Of a stretch of DNA of 64,000 bases, positions 26,701 to 38,700 are shown in pieces; position 1 is the first letter of the stretch, and each line of letters starts with the position of its first letter. The notes under the pieces were generated by a model. It worked only from the letters and a program-made list of their open reading frames with translations, ran no database searches and was not told where the DNA came from. Position numbers and translations under genes: made by a program. Location of the stretch: contig NW_024881707.1 in the NCBI RefSeq assembly GCF_019059575.1, positions 434,001 through 498,000 on the forward strand, given 5' to 3'. The DNA is from Amphibalanus amphitrite (Eukaryota > Arthropoda > Thecostraca > Balanomorpha > Balanidae).

Positions 26701-29700
26701 TGTCATACGAAGCATCTGCAATCAGAGGCCTGTTTTCACTAAAAACTTGTATTTACAAGTGTTTGTAGTTTACAATTCATAAGTATTTTTACCAACTACG
26801 TAAAAACCGATTTCACTAAGCTTCATCGCCAGTGGCACCTCCGATAAGAAAATGTTTGCAAATAAACTTGTAAACAGTAAAAAACAGTAAAAAGTTTTCT
26901 AATCAAACTATAGCATGTTAAAGATACTGCTTCTTGTATCAAATATTGTCTAGTATTCATGTCAAAAGTTGCCTAATTAAATTATATTTAATGATGCTGT
27001 TGGAAAAAGATATAAATGATAATTCACATTGTCCATTATTGTAAAAAATAACACGCAAAACATTGACAGCAGAAGACTGTTGAATGCAATTATGGCGCGC
27101 GATGACAAAACTTGACGATATTTTAATACCGATTATTTTGCTTCTTAATGTGTGTGCTAAGTGAAAATTGAGCATGAAAGACTCAACAAAGCATAGTTGT
27201 TCTAAATATATGACTGTTTTTGCATTATTGCACAAAAGTATCAAAATTCCGAACGTCAGGACCACTGGAATTTCAGGTTTGTAATTACGATGTTTCTTTC
27301 AAGTTTTTGGTCTTCGTGAAACAGAAAGTTTGCGATTCCCATGTTTTCCGAGCAAACTTTTTCTTGTAAAAAAGTTTGCAAATTTTAAACTCAAAATTCA
27401 TGTTCAAAGGTTTCGTGAAATCCAAATCTCAAATGTTGGTAATTATTTCTTGTAAACTCAAGCTTTTTCTTTGTAAATACAAGTTTTATTTGTTAGTGAA
27501 ACAGGCCTCAGAGAGTCGTTAAACTTCCACAAGCGCGGGCCTCTTCTCCTTTGCGGAACATAGTTATGTGTAAGGTAATCATACTGTGGTTCTGACGATA
27601 GCCAGGCGAGCATGGAACTCGAGACTGGCAATATTTCTGAGGTTGGTCGCTAATAAAAAACATATCTAGGTCGTCAAATTTGTGAGATTTTGTTTAGACC
27701 AAGGTAAATGCCTTTTTATTCGGGTTCAGCTCGATCCATGCGTCAATGAGCCCGTGCTCTTCTATTGTTTTTACGAAAACATCCTCGCTCTTGGGTTATT
27801 CTGCCTGTGATAATTTGAGTCTCGCTGGACTTGAGAACGAAATTAAAATCGCCACCGATGATTAGTTGTCGTTTGAAAGTCATTTAGACGCTGATTAATG
27901 CGATAAAAAAATACTGGCTGGTCGTCATTCGGACCGTAAATGTTGATGAATGTAAAAGTGTTTGCAAATATTGTGCAAATAAGTATGCAAAGTTTCCCTT
28001 TGGGCAAAATTCCTGGTGTTTTATGCTTCGTATTGGAGCCTGGGGCTGAATAGAACCGATGTACCTCTGCTATTAAATGTCCAAAAGCATGATAGCCTTT
28101 CATGCCCATAGGGTTTTAAAGGGCATATTCATTACGTTTGGTTAAGTGAGTGTCTTGCAAAAATATATATCGTAATTAAGATTTCGCAAATAATCTAACA
28201 CGTCACGCCTCTTCTCCTGGCCTCCTAACCCTCTGCAATTGAATGACAGGAACTTTAGAGCATCATAGCATTTCTTTTTTGGAACGCTGAAAAGGAAGCG
28301 GGGGCAGGAGTGGAGGGATAATACCGTTTTGTCAAGTCACAGAACGTGATCGTGATTTTATGAGTTACTGCGCCAGAAAGCAGCTCCTGCGCCACCGAGG
28401 CCGCCGCCGCCACCGCCAGCTGCGCCGAGACGAGCACCACCGCCAGCTGCGCCGAGACTAGAGCCGCCGCCAACAGCACCGAGACGCGCGCCGCCGCCAA
28501 CAACGCGAGGACCAGCGCCGCCGCCAACCACGCCCGAGGCAGAAGAGCAGGCGAGGGTTGTCGTAAGTCGAATTCCTGAGGAACAGAACATACAGAACGC
28601 GAGAAGACTCGGAAAACGAGGAAAGAACGAGAATGAAAACACTATCTGTATCGACTGGGAATTCGATTATGTTTGGTTGTTTTTGGACGCCTGGATGAAC
28701 TGGAACACTGTTTGCCACTTGAACGGGATTGACTCTACAAAACGATACACATGTGCATAATATCCATCAGTCGCTGTAAACATAACGCCTTTTCTCGATT
28801 CCACCTTCTAAGAAAATGCTAGAGACTCGAAGCAGAGCCAATTTTCCCTGTATCAGTTTCACCGCGGATGTGTATCGCCATGCTGTTTTCCCGTCCGTCC
28901 GTCTATCCGTCGGTTCCGCTCTCATCCGCCCCCGTCACGGTGTCGGCAAACACCTGTCTGCCGCGGGGGCGGGCCGGCCGGCCGGCCAGATTGTGTGGCG
29001 CTCCTGGCGGGCCGGCGGCACGCCATCGTATCACACCGGCACGAAAACAGCGTCCGGCGCCGGACAGAGGCCCTCACTCTGACGGGCACTTCCCACGGGA
29101 GCGGGCCAATCGCTGCAGTGATCGGGCGCGCCGCCACACCGGCCGGCCACCGAGGCACGCCAGCTCATACACCGCGCCGGCCGGCCACCAAGGCGCGCCT
29201 GCAGCCCATACACCGGGACGACGGGGCTCAGCGCAGGGGGAGGAGGGATTTAACATTTGTTGGCTCAATTCGTATCGAACTTTACCTTTTGTTATCTGGA
29301 GAATTATGTTATGGTAAGTGAGATTGGGTTAGCGTCTAAGACAACGACGACAACCTTATGTATATCAGTAAAAATAGTACGCTAGGCTGCTAATGGTGTG
29401 GTATTGCTTGCCTGAGCTATATGAAAATAAATCCGGCGGAGATAGGTGCACTCACGGTGTATGTATATAAATATGCACACTGATGTCTCATGCCTACCAG
29501 TCTTCACCGGTTTGCTTGGGATTTGACCGTTTTTTTTTTTTTGCGTCAGACAGTGCAACCCTAGCTATCGCACTGGGCTGACATTCGATGCTTTCGGAAA
29601 GTTTGCGTGGAGATCGAGGAGCCTAAGTGAAAAACGTGCTTCAGGCAAGGGAATCGGTGAGGTAGTCTTGCAGAGCGCGTTGCCTTTGAAGCTTTGTGAA

Positions 29701-32700
29701 ATGTTGGAAAGTGGAATACAGACAGAGTACTGCAAAGTTTCCCTAGCCTTGCTCTGTCACGTTGGTGCCATTGTGAGCTGAAAATGTACCCGAGCACATA
29801 GGTCATATGGAAGCTTTTGGACAGTACGTTCAAAGCGCCACTTTAAAAAGGAAAACTACATAACTAACTAAGCAAAACTATTCACCAGCACACCTGCCTC
29901 GCTATACAAGTAAATTAATATCATTGCAGAAAATAGGTCCTGATTCCTACCGGTCCTTTCCCCGACCAGTGCAGTGCCTGGTTCTGTTTTAACCAGCTGA
30001 ATGCGATCTGTTTCAGGGATGAACCGCCACCACTATGCGCTGTTCATCCGCAACTGCCACCTGATCATGCTGCTGCGACGGGAGTACGACGAGGCCAACC
30101 TCAACACATTCTCACCGGCCGAGTGGCGCTGGCAGATCCCGCAGGTCAGTATCGAAAATCACCGCTCGTCTTTTTCGTTTGTTTAGGCGCTCGTTTTACT
30201 AGGCAAACTACTTATGTATGTGTGCTCCTTTTTATGTATTCGGAAAAGTGAGCATGGAGATGATCGCCTTTGCCTGAGAAGACGGGCAAAGCCGATCACC
30301 GGGAGGCAAACGACCGTCATTATCTGCTCAAAGCCGATCGGGGAAGACAGCTGCGAGCCGAGAACGTCGGTCTGTGGACTTACCCTGCGATCACCCGCCC
30401 TCCTCGGCCGACCGATAATGGCCCTATTGATTTCAGTTGTTGGATCAGGACATTGATTGTCCGTGTGGTGGACTGGTGTCGGGCTGCCGCTGCTGCCGTC
30501 CGGCGCTGTCCTTGTGACTGTGATTTGTTAGGCAACGTTCCCTGCAAACTCTGGCCAAAACCATTGTTTGTGCCGTGTCAGAAGGCAAAAACACTGCTGC
30601 CTTCTGTTCTGTACCTGTCTGTTTTGAATACTAACTCGGCTGAGTGGCACTTGGGTAAATACCGAGCACGCAGAGCGGAAATATTTCCAGCTATTTTGCT
30701 GCCTCGGGAGGGCAACACAAGTGTGTTCAGGCCGATTGCCTGTTGACATAACGCAGCCCGATGATTTCGTGGTCTGTTTTGTGGTGATGAAGGGCGCTGC
30801 TGGCCCGTGAAATGACCAGAGTGTGTGGCAGCGGCAGCGGAGGGGACCATAGCGGGGCTGAAGGTGGAGCCGACTTTTGTCGGTTTTGTCTAGTTCGCTC
30901 ATGCTACGGGAAGAATTGTAGCGCGGAGCTTCGGAAGAGTTTTGTTATAACAGCATAGAGCTTGGTGTAACTGGGAAGAGGCATATCTTTGGTCAAGGGA
31001 GATTGTGATGTTCTTGGATGCCCTTAAGATTGTCTTCGCGGACCCAATTTACCTCACCAATTATCGTATACATTTTCACAATAAACTGCCTTCCTCCCTT
31101 TTATCCCCTCCCTCCGCCCTATTTCCAGCAATCACCCCGCATCCACTCGACCTACCGAGTTATCGACCTGACCCCTCGTCGTCTATCATGGCGGCGTGTG
31201 ACGTCACAAATCACCTTTGTGACGCACATGGCGCCCCAGCGGCGAAATTAGCGCACCGACCTTTGGACCCTGGTGCAATGCCGATGGTGGTTTTTGCGCC
31301 AGCTGGTGGGTAATGTACAGGTAGATGGTTATGATACGGTCAGCGCTATCCTGTGATGTGTCATTTGGGAATTGTTTGGCATAAGGGATCCATGCTGATG
31401 TATGATTGTGACATGGCATATGGTGACGAATAGGCGCGGTATATAAGATATGTTCGACGGGTTTCGTAGCTGAATAACTTCAACCTGGCGTCCTTTGGGA
31501 ATGTTTTAGTACCTTGTACTACCGTGCCACAGAGTGACGTTCCTAATGGTTTCTAACTTGTTTGCCTGGTGACTGAAGCGTAGGATACCAGTCATGGCGA
31601 TTTTCGGCTGGCCTCTGTTCCCGTATCTCATGTTGAAACGACCCTGACTTCTGACCTCTGACCCCTAACTTGACCCCTGACCCCTGACCCCTGACCCCTG
31701 TTCTCTCCGACAGGTGTGTGACGACGAGTGGCACCACTACTCGCTGAGTATGCAGTACCCGGACCTCACCCTGACCGTCGACGGACGGCCCGTGTCCGTC
31801 GAGCCTCAGATGCACGAGGTCATCGACGACTGGCCCCTGCACTCGGCGCCCGACCTGTCCACCCGGCTGGCTGTGGGTGGCTGCTGGCAGGGTGAGTCTA
31901 TTTGTGGGGAAAGTCACCTTACCTGTCCACTCGGCTGGATGTGGGCGGCTGCTGGCAGGGTGAGTCAGTTTCTGGGGAAATCACTTCACTGGACCTTTTG
32001 GCTGTGTTTCAACTTTGCGTAACTTAATGCCGACCAGTGTTTTGCGAAAAACGAATAGCGAAACTAAACTTCGTGGTATCAGTTCGTTTTTCTAGATTGC
32101 CTGGGCATTTAACTTCAATCGCTCGATACGTGTGTAAAATCAAGTCACAAGCCGTTCGTTTGCACGCTCCCATTATCCCTCCTCGTGAAGTGATCTGACC
32201 TCACCGCTAACCCTCCCCGTTTCGCCAGGCTCCGAGTCGCGGATGAAGCACATCTTTAACGGCTACATGGCGGGTCTGTCGGTACTGCGCGGCGCCACCG
32301 AGAAGGCTGAGGTGCTCTCCTGTCTGCACAGTTGCAGCGAGTCCCTACAGGCGCCCGACGTGCAGTTCCTGCTGCCCGGCATGGAGCTGCTCGCCAACAA
32401 CGGTACGCCACAGATGGGCAGGTGTCAATAACGGAACGGTGGAGTAGGGGACGGTGGGGGTAGCGGGGAACGCGCTGCGGATATTTTTTAATCAGTTTAA
32501 ATATTAATGCTTTAACTAGTTGCTGGTCTTTGCGCCAGGCTATTTATTATGCTTCAATCCATTCATGTTCGGTAATTGACCAGGCTGTAGCCAATGATCG
32601 ATGTTTTGCAATCTGTGTGGTTCTTCAGTCTGGAAGTTTGCCACTTAATACGCTTTTTCTGGTGACTTTCACATCTATTTCCACTTCTCCTGCCGATAAT

Positions 32701-35700
32701 ACGGAGGCTGGGTCCGGCCAGCCAGCCGACTCGCAGGCCCCGATAAGAGACTCCGACAGAAGTTCTTTCGCTGGCTGCCAATTTGTTCCAGCTCAATGAA
32801 TTAAATTCCGAACTTTTCAATTTGGCTCGATGGAGCGAAGGCAACTTGGGAGTCGTCTTTATAATTCCTGAAACAGACGTGAATAACTTCATCCTCGCCG
32901 CATTACTTATTTAGCATCTGTTTTATAAATTAAATAACAAAAATACCTTAAGACAAAGAGGTAGATGGAGCTTTTCCAGAATATTTCACCCACCTTTCGC
33001 AGAACATTTTGCCGAAATTTGACACGCATTCGGCGGACATTCAATCAGCCTGTGCGTCGCCGCCTGTCGGTGTCGGCCGTAAACCAAACACAGGCGGGAA
33101 TTGAGCCCCGGGCCTGTGTGTGTGTGGAGGGGCGGGCGGTGATGGATCCGAAATGGGCCGTGGGTGGAGCGTGGCTGTGGTGGGCCGTGGGATGGTGGTA
33201 GAGTTCGGATGACACTGAGCCAACCACGAGATATGGTGTTCAGCCTCAGAATAATAGATAAATGTAACGTTAGACTCTGGAAAGGACTTATTTGCTGAAA
33301 AGTTAGTGGTTGTATGAATGATTTGATCATATGATGTTCGTTTAATTTTTATATATACTAATGTTGAAACGGTTTAATTTGTAGGGTTACTTTTATGTGG
33401 CCGTACTTGATCCCGTATGACCCCGTATGACCTCGTGTGACCTGTTCAACAGACATGACCGAGGTCACTGTGGAAGGCAGTAACCGCACCCACATCCAGA
33501 GCTTGTTCCGCAAGATCGCCTACGTCAACAGTCGCGAGTTCCCCACGGCCGGCCGGCGCGGCCTCAAGGTCATCACCAACCTCGTGTAAGTGCAGATAAT
33601 CTGTCCACTGGTCCCATGTGATTCGGAAGCTGTGAAGCTAGTGTTGTGTGGGTTGGCGGCCAGAACCATCGTAGTATCTGGTGCTGGTGGGAGATGAATA
33701 CCGAATTGATAGGCTTTGAATTGATCTCACTGTTATTGAGGGTTGCAGTTTGATTCGGTATGCTGTTTGATTTTTAATCACAATCCTGCTGGTGGTGATA
33801 GTTTTGCCCAAGGGAATTTTTCGAAAACTGACGTTATTTAGTTTCTGTATTGTTGGCTAAGTGGCTGGTAAATATTTAGTGGCCTTTTAGGAGTTTGCTT
33901 CCCTCAGCGCAGTGACCAAATTTATGTTGCCGATCATCATTTATTTCGCTTTATAGGCCGATTGTCGGGCAGTGTCATTAACTCCAGAGCCTTTGGCCGT
34001 GTAAGTCCCTCAGACGAAGTGCCGCTTAGTCAGTGAAAATGGCGGCGAGCCGAGAAAATCCTCCAATAATTCATTGGCGAGGGACGCAGTTCGGCCTGCG
34101 TCCGCTCAGGAGGACTGGTGTGCGGGTGTGATACGCCAATAACGACCCACCGAGTCAATGTATTGATGGCCGCCAATCTCTGAGGTTATGCCCATCAACT
34201 GAGCAGGCGCCAGCCGCTTAGTGCTTAGGTCTTGTAGCGAAGGCCGCCGGCTAAATTTGTGGCCAAAGGATCGAAGAGTTACGGCAAACACCGAAATATC
34301 GTCAGTAACCAAGCAGCTGGGACATACGGCTATTTTAGGAGGTTGCTGGCATTTTGCCGGTGTCAGTTGATGGGTTTGTTATTGTGTTCTGGCGCAGTTG
34401 GAGCCTGGAGGTAGTTTGGATTCGGTCTGAATCGCACACGGTGGTGGCAGTTGTTAATGACTTTATTATTGTTGCAGATAGAATGGGTGGCACAGAGTGG
34501 TTGAGCGGTCAGAGAAGGTGTTAGGCTAGCAAGCCTGACGTGCTTTTGATAGATGTCTTAGTTAACACAAACTTAACGAGTCGTTGTGGCATGTCGAAGT
34601 TTTGCTTTATCTGACACTACCAAAACGATCTCCATTATCAAATGAATACTGTCTAGGTATACCAAATAAAGATACCGCCGCTTACTGCGTCTAGCAACCA
34701 AGTTACAACAACGCCCAGAAGCATGCCTTACACCAGCACCCCCGCCTCTCTCCCTCCCTCAGCTGCACCAACGGCAAGATGGTGAAGATCCCCGTGGTGG
34801 ACAGCTACGTCATCGTCCGTCAGCCTCGCTACCTGCACATTGCCGTCAACGGCACGGACAACTTCTCTGACGACTACGAGCAGCTCAAGACGGGCGTGTC
34901 TGTGTTCCCTGACATCCGCGTGCTGGCCGGCACCGACCAGCAGGAGATGAGCGGTAAATACGAGGACGGGACTGATGGGAATCTGGGGTGGGCGGGGAAG
35001 AAGGGAAGGTTGGATTATAGTGGATTATGGGATAAGACTCACAGGAGTCTATGAACTGGTTCAAGGCGTGGAAGGAAGATCTGAGGGCGATAAGTCTTCA
35101 ACGTTTTTTGGTAGTTTTCACAGACAATTTGTGAGCGCTCGTGTTTGAACTGGGTCAAGCCGTTTTGATATACCAGTTTTACAGGCCTATGCTGCATGAG
35201 TACGGCTCCCAGTCCCACGTGCACCCTATTAACGGCCCAGGACCTTCGTCAAAGGTATAGAACGATGCCTTTTAGGGTCCGCCACATTATGCTCGCATAA
35301 TTTCGTCTTGGAGTTTTCTCAGGCACCATTGCCTTTGACTAATTCAGCTAGTGTGCATCTCGCTGAATGGGTATTACGAGTATGTGACGTAGTATGCAGT
35401 TTAATGCCCGAGGTGTTCCCCGTCTCTGGAACAATATGACGTGCGTCACAGCCGGTGCTTATTAATACCCACGGGCCCACCGCGGCGGTCTAGGTCAGCC
35501 TCTATTACGCATTTCAACAAACCGATCCATCCCCCTCCCCTCCTGCACCTGTGAGGCCAAGCTTAGCACACGGCTCAAGAGAGCACCAGTAAGTTGAGCC
35601 CCTCGTCCCAACGTCCACTGGCAGCTCCTGACTGGCGTATTTGAACTGTCAAAATCCAGCCAGCACTCGCAGCAAACTCTGCCCGGCGGCGCCGGCCGTC

Positions 35701-38700
35701 GTCAGAACGCAATTACTGTCGTCTGGCGCGGGTGCCGGGCCTGTGTTGATGAAATGCTGCCCACTGGAGGCCGGGACGGCCCGCGGGAGGTGACCTTTGG
35801 CGGCCGTCTGGCCGTCTTATCGCCGGCTTGGCCACCGTCTGGTGTTATAGAATGGTGCTAATGTGGCTCCGGTGGAGGATACAGGAGGGGGAGTGGGAGG
35901 GAGAAGGTGATAGCACGGCGGGAGGGAAGGGGCGAGCGGTGATAGGGGGTATTGGATGGTATTGGGAGACGTGATAGAATGTGCTGAAAGATACGGTGGA
36001 AGTTGTGAAAGACGTGCCAGGGACGCGATGGAAGGGGTTGAAAAGGTCCCAGAGACGTGATGAAACGTACTGGAAGACATGTCTGAATAGAAGGCGGCCT
36101 TGGCGTGGAACGCTAAGGTCCGTCAGAAAATGGCGCCCGCATTCTTTGTTGGCGGCGCTAACGGGCTTTCTTTGAAGTTGGTTCTTATTGCAGATTTGTG
36201 AGCGTGCTCCGGATTTGATGGGCGCCTGACGCACGTCAGCTGCTTGTTAATAAAGGAAGGAGTAGAGGGGATGGGAGGGGAGGAATGGAGGGCGTGACGC
36301 ACATATTGTGAGAGCCGGAATGTCTTATTGGACTTGTACAGTGAAAAGGCTACTTAAAGGGTGACTCATAAAGTGCGTGATAGCTTTTCGTTAAGCTACG
36401 CATCTAAATTCTAAGTGCAGACAAGGAGATAATTTCATGTATATTTCAAGTAGGACAGCGAAACTATTGTCCCTAATAAGCTGAAGTACCCGGATGCCCT
36501 TTTCGCTCGATAGTTGCGGTTAGTTTCTGTAACGTGGAAAGGTTCTATGAACTGGGTAATCAATACTGGAAGCAGAAACTTTACCACTCATGCTCGTGCG
36601 GGAAGTTGGTGCGGTCTGGTGCGCCTTCAAAAGTGCTTAATGTTCACGTCTTGTTAAACACGCTCCCACTTAAGAATGACCTGAATGGGAAGTGTGGGCA
36701 CTGTAGTTCTGCAGTTAATGCTTTGCCCATCGCATTATCGTTATTTGTTCTGTGTTGCCATGTACCAATGCAGTGTATTATTATCTAGTATTGAAAAGGC
36801 ACCACCTCTAATCTCCCCCCCTCGCCTCAGCCGGCAGGAGCGTCGGCCACAAGCTGGACAAGTGCGCCGTCACGGTCTATCCTCCTCTGAACCCGGAGCA
36901 CGAGGAGCTGACCCTGAACCAGCGACTGCTGGACAGCTTCCAGCTGCGGGCCAAGCTGAACAAGGACGGTCTGGTGGTGTACGGGCCCGGCCAGCCCGAC
37001 AGCTACCAGGAGGTGGGTCAGAGACGCCGGACAGGGACCGTCGGGGTCAGAGGGAGGACAGTAGGATCGGGGTGGTTTCATCTGGGGTCAGAGGGGAATA
37101 CGGAAGGGTCGGAGGTGGGTCCGTTTGGTGTCAAAGAGGAAAATGGAAGGGTCGCCGGAGAGCGTGTAGAATAAGAGGGAGGGAAAGAAGGGTTGTGAGC
37201 AAGGCGAATCTCATTTTCTGTTAGAAATCTCGCGATGAGTTAAAATAACCGTGCTCGTGTTGATAAGTTTCACGACTCTAGATACTGAAGTGATGAACTT
37301 AGTTATCGGTTGAAAAATAATGTGTCGAGTGGGGAGGACAGACCCATCTGACATTAGCTACTCAGGCGGAGGTGTTTGCATTTCACGTTCCACAATCCAC
37401 ATGTACAACCACTGGGACAACTTTCCACAAATGTCATGAATGATTGCAATAAAACACGTCTCTCTTGGCAAACATCCGCCAAACCGATATCATTCCCTCG
37501 CAGTGAATATATCTACCGATTTAGCAGCACTGCGCCGGCGTTTCGCGCAATACCACACATGACACTGGCGAGACTGCACTAGTGTCTGGTTTCGGCCTAA
37601 TGCCAGCCATTAGCTGATGTCCCCCGGGGTCGATTAGGGGGCGGCGGTGACCGTACACGGCCAAGTTCGGAGAATCAGAGGCGTGCCGTCCGTCCACCAT
37701 CATACAGAGGTCGTTTGTGCAGAGCCGTCAGAGTTGTGCGGTGTAATGGTGTTTGCCGCCGCATAGGTGTATTTGATCGGGGGCCTAATGATAGCGATCT
37801 TTTCTTACTCGGCGGTGATCTGGGCCTCGTTTCATAAAGCGACTCCGTAACTTACGCCGGTTTTGGGTCTTGTATTGCAAGTGCATATGAAGCGATGACG
37901 ATAGTTTGAACCGTTGAATTTATTTATCTTGCAAGCAAGAACAGAAGGGAGAACGGTAAATAAATTTATCTCTTCACATGCACTTGCAATACAAGACCAA
38001 AAACCGGCGTAAGTTACGGACTCGCTTTATGAAACGAGGCCCTGGACTTTGATTTATGTTTCCCGACGTTTCCTCATAGTATGTGAGTCATTTTTGCTTT
38101 GTGTATAAATCAACCTGTTCCTGGCGCTAATGTAATTTTTGTTATATTTGCGCCACATTTAATATTATGTAATTAGGTATGCACTTACTGATATCAGGCG
38201 GCTGATTACCTAGGAGCGTCTTGTAGCCAATTTCAGCATGGGGAACTCCTAAACGATATGAAGTCGAATGTCGATGAAAACTCCAAAGGTTCTTTCTTTC
38301 CAACTGCACGTTTATAACGGATCGCTCTCGCTCCCGGCAGGCGCTGCGTTTCGTGCAGTACACCAACCGCAAACCAGCCTACTACCTGAACCGCGCCTTC
38401 AAGCTGCTCTGCTCGAGCATGAGCCAGCGGTTCATCAGTAACGAGTACGTGCAGACGCTGACGGTGATCCACCCGGCGCGACGCACCGAGCCGCCCAAAC
38501 GGCTGGCCACGGCCGCCCCTCCGGCCGCCCAGGACCAGGAGCCCGCCGCCGCCGCCGCCGCCCCCGCCCAGCCGGAGGTCGAGGAGGCGGTGCCGCCGCC
38601 GGCCGCTCATGTCCAGGACGCCCGTCACCACGTGCAGCTCAAATCGTGGACCACCGGCCATCAGATGCGCTCGGCTGGAGCCAGTGAGTGATAAGGAGGG

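Larger units (their letters stand above)
23084..28270 (-). mobile_element. Decayed L1/Tx1-type LINE split by two DNA elements
   Basis: Read on the minus strand, this spans ORF2 of a non-LTR retrotransposon: endonuclease (about 28266-27513), linker (26721-26015), reverse transcriptase (25397-23542) and a CCHC tail (to about 23084). Frameshifts and stops occur in each part. Insertions at 26727-27507 and 25398-26006 interrupt it. The 3' flank has AATAAA on the minus strand near 23077. The 5' limit is unclear; Ala/Gly-rich sequence upstream to about 28720 may be an ORF1 remnant. Confidence 0.9.
19762..30016 (+). other. Cals: Calsyntenin intron, 10.3 kb, transposon-rich
   Basis: From left to right it contains a long CT microsatellite, a foldback palindrome, 20-bp and 26-bp tandem repeats, and a minus-strand LINE broken by two TIR elements. 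A GC-rich stretch at 28900-29230 has two 42-bp units. It separates two LamG exons of calsyntenin, so all of this must be removed by splicing. Confidence 0.85.
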
